A DNA stretch of 64,000 nucleotides from NCBI GenBank assembly GCA_963737405.1, contig CAVTSL010000005.1, forward strand, positions 310,001 through 374,000, read 5' to 3'. The notes beneath the pieces were generated by a model. The model made no database searches, was not told the DNA's origin, and saw only the letters and a program-made list of their open reading frames with translations. Positions 53,478 through 61,258 of the stretch are shown here, piece after piece. Positions within the stretch are counted from its first letter, which is position 1, and every line of letters begins with the position of its first letter. A program made the position numbers and the translations under genes. The stretch is from JACCTU01 sp963737405. Its GTDB lineage: Bacteria > Actinomycetota > Thermoleophilia > Gaiellales > Gaiellaceae.

Positions 53478-53655
53478 CTGTGTCGAGGCCCGTAACCGAG
53501 GAGCGGGGCGAGACGTTCAAGAGATGTCGGCACCGGGCTTGCTAGGGGGTCCACGGCGCCGCCGCGGGGGCGGCTTCAGGCCCGGATCACTGGGCGAAGA
53601 ACGCCGGGCCTGAACCCCGCAGAGCGTCTTGTGAGCTCGAGCCGACGCGTCGAGG

Positions 53656-53728
53656 TGGGCCGTGTAGGACTCGAACCTACGACCTTGGGATTAAAAGTCC
53701 CCTGCTCTACCAGCTGAGCTAACGGCCC
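53656..53728 (-). tRNA. tRNA-Lys (TTT)
   Basis: Complete cloverleaf on the minus strand: acceptor GGGCCGT/ACGGCCC, D-arm GCTC, anticodon loop CTTTTAA within GGGA stems, T-loop TTCGAGT. The 3' CCA is not fully encoded. TACACT lies 8 nt upstream as a -10. Confidence 0.96.
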
Positions 53729-53777
53729 CGCGAGCGAGTGTAGCCCTGCACTCCGCGGGCTATTCTGGCCCGACCTG

Positions 53778-53850
53778 GCCCCCATCGACTAGCGGCCCAG
53801 GTCGCCACCCTTTCAAGGTGGTAGCGCGGGTTCGAATCCCGCTGGGGGCA
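53778..53850 (+). tRNA. tRNA-Glu (TTC)
   Basis: Cloverleaf with acceptor GCCCCCA/TGGGGGC, anticodon stem CCACC/GGTGG around CTTTCAA (anticodon TTC), T-arm GCGGG-TTCGAAT-CCCGC, discriminator A. TATTCT lies 11 nt upstream. Divergent from tRNA-Lys. It forms the left border of the accessory island. Confidence 0.95.
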
Positions 53851-54112
53851 TCCAGCGCCGTGGAGGAGCCGCAAACCCGCGTTCCCCACGGTGCTGTTCG
53901 TGCGAAAAGTGCGGGATTTGCGAAACGGTGCTGTCCCGGTGCTGTCCCGGGATCTTGCCGAACAAGGCAACGCCCGTCTCGAACGGCCACTAGGCGGCGC
54001 GACGGCTGCGACGTAGGTTCACCTGGGCCGCGCAACTCCGGAAGCGCCATGCGTTCAACCGCCTTGCGCGGCGCCCCGTCGCCCCGCCAAGGGACCGGCC
54101 CTTCCTACGCCC

Positions 54113-54138
54113 TTAGCGTGGACCAAATAGGACAGAAA
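54113..54138 (-). repeat. Island repeat R, partial copy 1
   Basis: CTTAGCGTGGACCAAATAGG and the six bases after it match the first part of the longer R copies at 55136 and 56103. It lies 3' of the nucleotidyltransferase gene, the same relative position as the other copies to their genes. Confidence 0.6.
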
Positions 54139-54150
54139 CACACTCGGTGG

Positions 54151-54177
54151 GGCCAGCGTTCGGGAATGTCACCTGAG
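54151..54177 (+). repeat. Island repeat M, copy 1
   Basis: GGGCCAGCGTTCGGGAATGT followed by CACCTGA. Inverse copies are at 56047, 56775 and 61147. The core is CCAGYGTTCGGGAATGTCAC. Confidence 0.65.
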
Positions 54178-54255
54178 CGAACGCACGCGAGTTTGGCCCG
54201 TGCCCGCGATGCGGTCGTCGAGGAATTGCGCGCGCCGGGGTTGGGCACGTGCGCC

Positions 54256-55052
54256 CTACTCGATCAGTCGGAGGTGGCGTTCGAGGGTGCCGTCGGTGAG
54301 GTAGCGCGCGATCTCCGGTTGGTCATCCACGTCTGGAGCGTGCACACGGAGGAAGCCGAGCAGGTCGCGGCCGAGCCGAGCAACAGCAGCCTTCACGTCG
54401 CCGCCGGATACCGAAGCGAGTCCGAGGCAGACGACGAGATCGGTGGCGTAGCTGGCGGGCGCGACGGTGAGCGTTAGTGCAGCGTCGAGCGCGTCTCGGC
54501 GGTCGCAGGTGATCCGCGAATCGTTGATGGGGATCAGCAGCGTCGGTGTGAGCGCAGCCGCGCCTTGCGCGAACCAGCGGAGCCCTAGCTCATCACCGCT
54601 GTTGGCGGCGCGCTTCGCCTTCAGCACGAAGTCGAGGAAGTCCTCAAGCTCTGGGTCTGCTTGCGGGTGGCGCAGCGAGGGATCCATGCCGAGGCGGCCG
54701 CGCGTCTCGTCGTCGGTGCACAGGTAGGCGGCGGCGTTGATCGCGGGGAACCCGAGCGACCAACGTGCGGGAGTCGTCGCTCTCGCCAGCCAACCATCGG
54801 CGGTGATCGCCCCGACAGAGACGCGCAGCGGCGCATCCGCGTTCTGCTTCTCGAACCACGTGCGGTAGGCGACGCGTGGCGACGGCGTGATCGCGATCAG
54901 GTCGAGGTCGCTCGCTATCGCGGCCGCCCCCTTGCGTAGCTGCCGGTCAGAAGCACCGCTGTCGCCTCCGGCTCTAGCGTGCAGAGCTGCCCAACCACTC
55001 GCTCGACAAGCGCGGCATCGAGTCCTTCGATCGGACGTTCAAGACGCGGCAC
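54256..55052 (-). CDS. Nucleotidyltransferase-domain protein, frameshifted
   Basis: About 265 residues. The N-terminal half has the nucleotidyltransferase signature VLLTGSYAKG then SDLDLIAITP (GS and DxD motifs), as in aminoglycoside nucleotidyltransferases. A missing base near 54934 breaks the frame right after GSYA; adding one restores AKGAAAIASDLDL. The C-terminal half is helical (LEDFLDFVLKAKRAANSGDE). GTG at 55052 has AAGG 7 nt upstream. It may inactivate an antibiotic or belong to a toxin-like family; undecided. Confidence 0.7.
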
Positions 55053-55135
55053 AGAGCGACCTTACGTCCGCCTGGCTCGTCGACATGTGCCAGGGCGCTC
55101 TCGCCTGACATCGCTCGTCCGGGCCTTCCGCGCCG

Positions 55136-55217
55136 CTCAGCGTGGACCAACAGGGCAGAACCGCGTCGGGGGCTTCGCTCTGCGGTCGCGACGGTCAGGC
55201 GAGACGAAGCTCGCTCA
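55136..55217 (-). repeat. Island repeat R, copy 2
   Basis: 82 bp beginning CTCAGCGTGGACCAACAGGG and ending GAAGCTCGCTCA. It is about 90% identical to copy 3, which lacks five bases in the middle. It lies 3' of the methyltransferase gene. Confidence 0.8.
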
Positions 55218-55256
55218 GGTGGCGGTCTTGGGTCGCGCTCAATCCACGGATGCGGT

Positions 55257-55967
55257 TCACGGAGCGCATACGAAAATCGCGAGGCGCCTAGACGCCACGA
55301 GCGGCCCGTGGAGGTCTGGCAGGAGATCGGCCATCTCGGCCGACCGAGTGGCCGCGACATACTCGTAGGCCGCCTGCTGGCCGTGGAACGTGACAGTTCC
55401 GAAGAGATCACGCTGCTCAACGTGGTTGAAGTGTCGGCGGAGAGCGCGGCCGGCACTTTCGACCGTAAATCCGCCACCTGGAGCGCCGATCTCGCCGACG
55501 AGCTCCCACACCTCCGCGAGATTTCGTTCGCTGCTCGTCGCTGCGACAAGGCGTCCGTCTGGCCGTAGCACTCTGCGCAGCTCCTCTAAGGCCCGATCGA
55601 GGTCGGACGCGTGGTAGAGCATCCACGCTGCCACCGCGCAGTCGAAACTTCCATCGCGAAACGGCAGGTCCACAACGTCGCCGATGATTGCCTCGACTCC
55701 GCGAGCAGCTGTGAGCTCGACCATGCGCGCGGACTGATCGAGCGCGATGACGTGCGCTGAGAGCTCGCGCGACATCCGCTCCGCGAGCTCCCCTCGTCCG
55801 CACCCGACCTCCAGCACGTCCCGTGGCTGCCGTTCGGCGACCGCGGCGAAGACGACGTCGTACGGGTCGGGTCCGGTCGCCGTCTCCTGTTTAGCCATGC
55901 GCGCGGCGTACCGCGTTTCGTCGGCGTACTCCTTCCGAACTCGTTCGGGATCGTTTAGCGAGTCCAT
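55257..55967 (-). CDS. Class I SAM-dependent methyltransferase
   Basis: 236 residues from the ATG at 55967 (a GTG at 56000 is possible). SAM site VLEVGCGRGELAERM, acidic loop ALDQSARMVEL, then GDVVDLPFRDGSFD and MLYHASDLDRALEELRRVLRPDG, a UbiE/Methyltransf_11 pattern. Substrate unknown. Repeat M lies about 80 bp upstream and repeat R directly downstream, so it sits as a cassette in the island. Confidence 0.85.
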   Translation of the reverse strand: MDSLNDPERVRKEYADETRYAARMAKQETATGPDPYDVVFAAVAERQPRDVLEVGCGRGELAERMSRELSAHVIALDQSARMVELTAARGVEAIIGDVVDLPFRDGSFDCAVAAWMLYHASDLDRALEELRRVLRPDGRLVAATSSERNLAEVWELVGEIGAPGGGFTVESAGRALRRHFNHVEQRDLFGTVTFHGQQAAYEYVAATRSAEMADLLPDLHGPLVASRRLAIFVCAP

Positions 55968-56046
55968 CGCGTCGCGTAAGACGTAGCAAGAGCGGTTCAC
56001 GACGTCTCAGACTCTACGGCCCTCTCAGGCTCAGAGCGGTTCCGCG

Positions 56047-56073
56047 TCAAGTGACATTCCCGAACACTGGCCC
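56047..56073 (-). repeat. Island repeat M, copy 2
   Basis: GTGACATTCCCGAACACTGG on the plus strand, the inverse of copy 1. It lies upstream of the methyltransferase gene, about 30 bp from repeat R copy 3. Confidence 0.75.
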
Positions 56074-56102
56074 AGCTGGCCCACCCCAGGCCGCTACCCC
56101 TG

Positions 56103-56179
56103 CTCAGCGTGGACCAATAGGGCAGAACGGCGTCGGGGGCTGTGCGGTCGCGTCGGTCAGGCGAGAGGAAGCTCGCTCA
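56103..56179 (-). repeat. Island repeat R, copy 3
   Basis: 77 bp beginning CTCAGCGTGGACCAATAGGG and ending GAAGCTCGCTCA. It lies between the GNAT stop and repeat M copy 2. Confidence 0.8.
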
Positions 56180-56202
56180 ATCGGGCTACCCACCTCCGCG
56201 CG

Positions 56203-56682
56203 TCACAGCGTGTACTCGTAGAAGCGGGTGCCGGGACGTGGCTCGTACGGGAGTGGCGGCGGCGTGTCAGGCTCGACGAAGCCGCACTTCTCGTACAAGC
56301 GTGCGGCGCGTGCATTTCCTCGCTCGACGGAGAGGACGACACGCACACGGCCGTGGCTGCGCGACCACTCGATGATGCGCTCGACCAGCTCGCGCGCGAC
56401 GCCGCTCCCGCGCAGATCGGGCGCGAGCCACATCCCGACGAGGTGGACCGTCTCCGCGTCGTCGTCGAGGAAGGCGGACACCATCCCGTTGAAAGCGCCA
56501 TCCCGCTCATCGACGAAGGTCACGTCGTGCTCGCTCGGCCGCGCGCGCTCGCGCCACCGCTCATCCGGGAGCGTCCGAGCGTCTTCAACCGTTTCGAGAA
56601 ACGCGTCGGGATCGCTCGCGAGCGCGCGCAGTCGGACGTCGCGCAGACGCTCCCAGTCGTCGGTCTCAACGCGGCGGATCAT
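56203..56682 (-). CDS. GNAT family N-acetyltransferase
   Basis: 159 residues. Acetyl-CoA motif MWLAPDLRGSGVARELVE followed by VRVVLSVERGNARAARLYEKCGFVEPD, a clear GNAT. ATG at 56682 is chosen where the fold starts (MIRRVETDDWERLRDVRLRAL). Substrate unknown; island acetyltransferases of this type often modify drugs or amines. Repeat M lies 93 bp upstream and repeat R directly downstream. Confidence 0.88.
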   Translation of the reverse strand: MIRRVETDDWERLRDVRLRALASDPDAFLETVEDARTLPDERWRERARPSEHDVTFVDERDGAFNGMVSAFLDDDAETVHLVGMWLAPDLRGSGVARELVERIIEWSRSHGRVRVVLSVERGNARAARLYEKCGFVEPDTPPPLPYEPRPGTRFYEYTL

Positions 56683-56774
56683 GCTGTCAGCCTGGCACGC
56701 CTGAGCACCTCGCCGCGACAACAACGGCCGACTGCTGGTTACCGTCGACCGCCGACCGAGTCCCGGCTGCTCGG

Positions 56775-56798
56775 GAGACATTCCCGAACGCTGTCCCC
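56775..56798 (-). repeat. Island repeat M, copy 3
   Basis: GAGACATTCCCGAACGCTGT on the plus strand, the inverse of copy 1, upstream of the GNAT gene. Confidence 0.7.
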
Positions 56799-56938
56799 AG
56801 GCGAGGCTCTTGCGCGCGACTACAGCGGCCATCTCGCTTAAGGTGTTTATGGCGTTGAGTCAGGAGCAATGACGTTGGACGTCGCAGCGCGAAGTCTCAT
56901 GAGAACCGAAGTCCAACTGCGGTAGAAGCAGAGCGCCA

Positions 56939-57673
56939 GTGCTAGCGGTACGCCTGCACCGATACGGCTTGACCGTTGAGGAGATCGAGGCGCCGTCGCC
57001 TCGTCCGGGCGAGGTTCTGGTGCGGGTACATGCGGCGGCGATTACGCGTGGCGAGTTGGAGTGGCCGGTTGATCGACTGCCGGCGATTCCGTCGTACGAG
57101 CTTTCGGGCGTCCTCGTCGATAGCGGTGATGAGGTTTATGCGCTGACGCCGTTCGATCGCGACGGCGTGGCCGCCGAGTATGCCCTTGTCCCGGCGCGGG
57201 TGCTTGCGCCGAAGCCAGCGCGACTGAGCCACGTTGAGGCGGCAGCGCTGCCGATGGGCGGGCTGACCGCCTGGCAAGCGTTGTTCGTGCACGGTCGGCT
57301 CGCCCGCGGCGAGCGGGTGCTAGTCACGGGCGCGTCGGGCGGAGTGGGGCATATCGCCGTCCAGCTAGCGCGACACGCCGGCGCAGAGGTCGTGGAGAGC
57401 GGGGCGGTCGACCTGGTCTTCGACACTCGTGGCGGCGAGATACCCGCTGGCGAGCGCGTGGTCACGATCGTAGAGGAGGTGCCGGGCGCGACCTACTTCG
57501 TTGTCGAACCCGACCACGAGCAACTGCTGGAGTTGGGCGCGTTGGTGGACGCAGGCGAGCTTCGCCCGGAAGTCGACTCGGTCTTCCCGCTCACGGAGGC
57601 CCGGGCGGCGTTCGAGCGGGTTGCGGCCCCCGGGAAGCGGGGCAAGGTCGTGCTTGAAGGTGGCAGTGGCTAG
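56939..57673 (+). CDS. MDR-type (quinone oxidoreductase-like) dehydrogenase
   Basis: 244 residues, about 60 fewer than usual. The N-terminal GroES-like domain (VEEIEAPSPRPGEVLVRVHAAAITRGELEW) and the nucleotide loop VLVTGASGGVGHIAVQLARHAGA are clear. The middle Rossmann part is shortened after the loop, and the C-terminus ends with the family's AFERVAAPGKRGKVVLEG. No zinc ligands, so a zinc-free quinone-reductase type. Start GTG. Confidence 0.85.
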   Translation: MLAVRLHRYGLTVEEIEAPSPRPGEVLVRVHAAAITRGELEWPVDRLPAIPSYELSGVLVDSGDEVYALTPFDRDGVAAEYALVPARVLAPKPARLSHVEAAALPMGGLTAWQALFVHGRLARGERVLVTGASGGVGHIAVQLARHAGAEVVESGAVDLVFDTRGGEIPAGERVVTIVEEVPGATYFVVEPDHEQLLELGALVDAGELRPEVDSVFPLTEARAAFERVAAPGKRGKVVLEGGSG

Positions 57674-57750
57674 CGGCTGGGCGACCGTGGCCTGCCTTTC
57701 CCGGACAGCCCGGGATCGACCTGCTTCGCAGTACTTAAATTGGGCCCTTC

Positions 57751-58713
57751 GTGGATGGCGATGGGGTAGCGCACACAGGAGGGTTGCCCAGCGAGCAGGT
57801 TCTGCGCTGGGTGGCGGGAGTGGTCGGCGGGATGCGCGTCCTTTCGGTCGAGAACGTCTCCCGAAGCACCCACCGTCCCTCTGGCACGTTCCGCCTCCGA
57901 GTCGAAGGAACGTCGACCGGCGCCGCTGACCTAATCCTGAAGCTCTCGGTGTCGCGCTGGGTCACCGACGGCATGGTGATCACGAACGCCCGAGCCCTTC
58001 GGCTGGCCGAGGCCCATGGCCTGGCCGGGCCGCGCCTGATCGCCGCCGATCTCGACGGGCGGGCCAGCGGAACCGTGGCTACCCTGGAGACCTTCCTGTC
58101 CGGCAGCAGCGATCTCCCGCCGATGGTTTCTGCCGTCCGCCTCCGGGAAGCCGGAGCCGCAATCGCGAGGGTCAACGCCGTCGTCTTGGAGGCACAGGCC
58201 GACCTGCCGTACCGACCCCGGCCGATTGCCGTCGACGACCGCGCCACCGAACGCCGGCGGGGTTGGATGCCGACGACGCCTCTCTTGCATCGGGCCGACG
58301 AGCGGGTCAGGTCGCATCGCGTGCCCGCTGCCCTGTCGGTGTTCGTGCATGGCGACGTCTGGGGCGGCAACATGCTGTGGGAGGGCGACCGTTGCGTCGC
58401 GCTGATCGATTGGAAGACGGCTGGAGTCGGTGATCCGGGAGTCGACCTCGGCAGCCTTCGGATGCAGATGGCCCTTCAGTACGGCCAGGACGCGCCAACT
58501 CATGTGTTGGAGGGCTGGCAGCGACAGGCCGGACGGGCGGCTACCGCAGTGCCCTACTGGGACGCCGTCGCCGCGCTCAACACGCCGACCGTGATGCAAG
58601 GCTGGCCGGGGTTCGCCGACGACGGTAGCCCGCTGGACGCCGCGGCCGTCACGGAGCGCCGAGACGCGTTCCTCCGCACCGCCCTCGGTCAGCTTCCGAC
58701 ACCAATCAGCTGA
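57751..58713 (+). CDS. Aminoglycoside-phosphotransferase-like kinase
   Basis: 320 residues of the APH/choline-kinase fold. The catalytic loop is FVHGDVWGGNMLW (HGD...N) and the metal site ALIDWKTAGVGDPGVDLG. An N-terminal lobe with LILKLSVSRW has the ATP-binding lysine. Could phosphorylate an antibiotic or a small alcohol; which one cannot be told. Start GTG. It follows the oxidoreductase on the same strand. Confidence 0.82.
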   Translation: MDGDGVAHTGGLPSEQVLRWVAGVVGGMRVLSVENVSRSTHRPSGTFRLRVEGTSTGAADLILKLSVSRWVTDGMVITNARALRLAEAHGLAGPRLIAADLDGRASGTVATLETFLSGSSDLPPMVSAVRLREAGAAIARVNAVVLEAQADLPYRPRPIAVDDRATERRRGWMPTTPLLHRADERVRSHRVPAALSVFVHGDVWGGNMLWEGDRCVALIDWKTAGVGDPGVDLGSLRMQMALQYGQDAPTHVLEGWQRQAGRAATAVPYWDAVAALNTPTVMQGWPGFADDGSPLDAAAVTERRDAFLRTALGQLPTPIS

Positions 58714-58776
58714 CCGCGGCGTTGCAGACACGCGGACACCGAGACCCCGCTCACCCGATCCATCCGCACGCTTGCT

Positions 58777-59453
58777 TTGGAGAAATTGTCCAAGCACGTG
58801 CCGCACAAGCTTTTCGCGTCGCGGGGATCACGGCCGTCGCGTCCAATCGACCTGACGATCACGGCGCGGAGTCCGTTCGGGCTTTTACGGGATCTTGCAA
58901 ATGACACCCGTGACTCGAATCCGGACCTGTTCGAGTCCCAGCTTGTCGTGTGCCTGACCGAAACGCCGCTTGAGCACGTCTGGATGATGTGCGCGAACAT
59001 CGCCGACCGTGGCCATCCCCTCGCGCCATACGGCGTTGCCTTCTCAAAGTCGTGGGCACGCGCCGCCGGCCAACCCCGTGTGGTACATCGACGTCCTACC
59101 CACCGGGCATCGCGGTGCCGACTGGCTGACGAAGTCGCTCTTCAACATCGCCAAGCAGACCGTCCGTGACGGCGGCAAGCGATATGGGGCCAGTCGGGTG
59201 ACCGGCTCGACGGCGCGAGTTCTGGTGGGAACGGGAGTGGAGGTATCGCGGCAACCTCGAATTCGCCTGGCCTGACGTCGTCGCGGCGTTCGCGCCCCAC
59301 GCGCGGCACGGTGAACTTCGTGATGCACTTGGCGCGGAGGCCGGCGGGGAAGACCTGCCGGCGGTCCTCGATCCAACCTGGCGCCTTGAGCGGATGATCG
59401 CCGCCCTCGCCGATGTGCCGGACGACCACGTAGGACCCCTTCCGCGGTACTGA
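58777..59453 (+). CDS. AbiGi-like abortive infection protein, twice frameshifted
   Basis: Segments read in order across three frames: VVCLTETPLEHVWMM and YGVAFSKSWARAAG; then NPVWYIDVLP and ADWLTKSLFNIAKQTV; then EFWWEREWRYRGNLEFAW to the stop at 59453. The pattern of a TxxPL segment, a YG-FSKxW segment, NPVWY and EREWRY is that of the AbiGi antitoxin family (PF10899). Extra bases near 59071 and 59216 account for the breaks. No AbiGii toxin gene is adjacent. The N-terminal 50 residues are uncertain. Confidence 0.55.
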
Positions 59454-59604
59454 CGATCCAGCTGGCCACGCCGGCGGTGCCTAGTCGCGGCCCCGGACGG
59501 GGTGCGGGCAGCCGCACCCGTCGCGTCCCTGGGCCGCACGAACACACCCTCCCGCGGGGGGAACCCGTACGCGCAAACACATGGCGGCCGCCTTCTGGCG
59601 AGGC

Positions 59605-59656
59605 TTCGAAAAGGCGACGCTGTGAGTGCAAGTCACCCACTCGCCAAAGGAGCCAC
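59605..59656 (+). promoter_or_regulatory. Hairpin leader before the small membrane gene
   Basis: GGCGA, four bases, GTGA, seven-base loop, TCAC, four bases, TCGCC form a symmetric two-step stem that ends just before AAAGGAG and the ATG at 59657. No known riboswitch class was recognised. Confidence 0.35.
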
Positions 59657-60010
59657 ATGTCCCTCTTCAAGAACCCCACCAGCACCGCCGCCCAGATGGT
59701 TCGTTGGAGTGCCGGACATTGGAAGATCGCGGTCTACGGTTGGCTCGCGTTCGTCGCAGTCGCGTTCGCGCTCGACGCCGCCCTCGGCACGACGATCCTG
59801 GCGATCCCGCAGCTCAACGTGAGCCTGCTCGACCTGACCGCGACCGGTGCCGCCGCTCCGGTGCTGCCGCTGCTGCTCTTCGCGCCGCTCGTGGCGTTCT
59901 CGATGAACCTCCACGTGTCGGCCCGCAGCGGGCTCCGCAAGGCGACCCGCCGCGCCGGCGTGATCCAGGACGTCGAGTCCCAGGGCGCTTCCTGCTCCTG
60001 CTCGCTCTAA
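59657..60010 (+). CDS. Small membrane protein with MMPL-like N-terminus
   Basis: 117 residues. The first 40 (MVRWSAGHWKIAVYGWLAFVAVAFA) resemble the first helix of MMPL/RND transporters, but no transporter body follows; instead there is a second hydrophobic region (about 70-95) and a cysteine-bearing tail (GASCSCSL). AAAGGAG lies 5 nt upstream of the ATG. Possibly a truncated transporter start turned into a small gene. Confidence 0.55.
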   Translation: MSLFKNPTSTAAQMVRWSAGHWKIAVYGWLAFVAVAFALDAALGTTILAIPQLNVSLLDLTATGAAAPVLPLLLFAPLVAFSMNLHVSARSGLRKATRRAGVIQDVESQGASCSCSL

Positions 60011-60220
60011 GGGATTCACTCGATCGGGGCCAGCCGAACCTCACCCGCTGCTGAACCTGCTGGCCTAGCTGGCCCGGCCCATTCCGCGAAGTCGAATCGA
60101 CGAGCTCGCAGAGAAGCGGCGACTGTTCGGGTGGACATACGCCGCGTCCGGCGCCGAAACTGTCCGGGTGGCCGCGCCGCAGCAGCAGCGTCTCGGGCGC
60201 GCAAGTAGAACCTGCGGGAC

Positions 60221-61027
60221 TTAATGCTGCGGCGCTGCCGAGCGGAGAAGCTCGACGATGTGCGGCATCAGTACGTCATCCGCCTCGTAGAAGGCGGAGA
60301 TGTGGGAATGGCCGGTTAGCGAGACGAACACGGCGCCCGGGATCTCCTCGGCCGCTCTCTTCGCGTCGTCGTGCATTTCGTCCGATTCGCCGGCGCAGAT
60401 CAAGCACGGCACCCGCCACCCGCTTAGGTTCTGCGAGACCGACCCCTCGATGTGGGCGGATCGCCACGCCGCGTCGAGCGCGGCGGGGTCGTTCTTCTCG
60501 AGCATCCACGTCCGCTCTGGCTCGGGGAAGCGATAGCCGAGCGCTGCCTCGAAGGCATCGACGAACCCCTTCATTCCTCGATGCCGGGAGGCCGCAATGG
60601 CTGCCGCGACCGCGTGTGCGGTCGGCGACTCGAGGTCCCATTCGTACGGCTGGTTGCCGCAGAGAACGAGCGAGAGGACTCGTTCCGGGGCACGCTCGCC
60701 GAGCGCGAACCCGAGCCGAGCTCCCCATGAGGAACCGAGGAAATGCGCCCGCTCGATGCCCAGTGCATCGAGGACGGCGACGGCGTCCGCGACGCGTGCG
60801 GTCAGCGCGTAGGCGCTCGCTTCGCGTGGCTTGTCGCTTCCGCCCTGACCGCGGTGATCGGCGAAGATCAGGCGGAACTCGCCGCGCAACGCTCGGGTGA
60901 GGCGCGATGACTTCGCGACCTCGAGCGGATCCGCGAAGCCGGTGTAGAAGAGGACAGGCGGCCCTGCTGCTCCCGCGTCCTCGAAGTACGTGCGGACGCC
61001 GTCGAGGGGGTTCGTCGCGTACGGCAT
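60221..61027 (-). CDS. Alpha/beta hydrolase
   Basis: 268 residues. Oxyanion strand VLFYTGFADP, HRGQGGSDKP, nucleophile elbow GSSWG with S100, acid in CAGESDEM and catalytic histidine in LTGHSHISAF. Close to small esterases and lactonases. ATG at 61027 has GAGAGGAA upstream. Repeat M lies 119 bp upstream of the start. Confidence 0.9.
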   Translation of the reverse strand: MPYATNPLDGVRTYFEDAGAAGPPVLFYTGFADPLEVAKSSRLTRALRGEFRLIFADHRGQGGSDKPREASAYALTARVADAVAVLDALGIERAHFLGSSWGARLGFALGERAPERVLSLVLCGNQPYEWDLESPTAHAVAAAIAASRHRGMKGFVDAFEAALGYRFPEPERTWMLEKNDPAALDAAWRSAHIEGSVSQNLSGWRVPCLICAGESDEMHDDAKRAAEEIPGAVFVSLTGHSHISAFYEADDVLMPHIVELLRSAAPQH

Positions 61028-61146
61028 CGGTTCCTCTCTCCGCTGCCCGACCCTACACGCTGGAACTTCCGCGACATATGACGCAGAAAAAACGCGTCCT
61101 TCGGGCGTAAGAGCAGCTCGCCGCGAGGGAATGTCTCGCGCCCGTT

Positions 61147-61167
61147 GGTGTCCCGAACACTGGCCCA
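61147..61167 (-). repeat. Island repeat M, copy 4
   Basis: GGTGTCCCGAACACTGGCCC on the plus strand, lacking the ATT of the other copies, upstream of the alpha/beta hydrolase gene. Confidence 0.6.
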
Positions 61168-61258
61168 TCCGACTCGCCTGTCTCTCAGTCAAGCGCTTCG
61201 AGCCTGTCGCGGAATGAAGAGCGAGGACCCGTCCGCGGATCCCATCCGCGGGTTCGAG

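Larger units (their letters stand above)
53095..53655. other. 560-bp non-coding stretch with three strong hairpins
   Basis: No convincing reading frame. It holds a 12-bp stem at 53294-53332, a stem with a pyrimidine tail at 53449-53477, and an 11-bp stem (TTCAGGCCCGG and inverse, 53575-53614) 42 nt beyond the 3' end of tRNA-Lys. The left 200 bp carry the promoter and leader of the Ig-like gene on the minus strand. Small RNAs ending at the plus-strand hairpins are possible. Confidence 0.55.
53851..54255. other. Non-coding stretch after tRNA-Glu
   Basis: No supported gene. It contains a short tandem direct repeat (GGTGCTGTCCC twice, 53931-53952), then the first R-type motif (54113-54138) and an M-type motif (54151-54177). 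The GTGCTGTCCC repeat lies where an attachment site would be expected, but no partner copy was seen at the right border. Confidence 0.5.

Noticed and set aside
54113..56179. Integron attC sites
   Set aside because: No GTTRRRY core or paired 1L/2L-2R/1R sites found in the R or M copies, and no IntI-type integrase; kept only as cassette-like.
59605..59656. Known riboswitch (fluoride, guanidine, cobalamin or SAM type)
   Set aside because: The hairpin lacks the conserved loop and junction sequences of these classes.
61234..61256. tRNA T-arm-like sequence (CGCGGGTTCGAGTC) as island attachment site
   Set aside because: Only about 14 bases resemble the tRNA-Glu T-arm, the acceptor end does not follow, and the place is inside the island.
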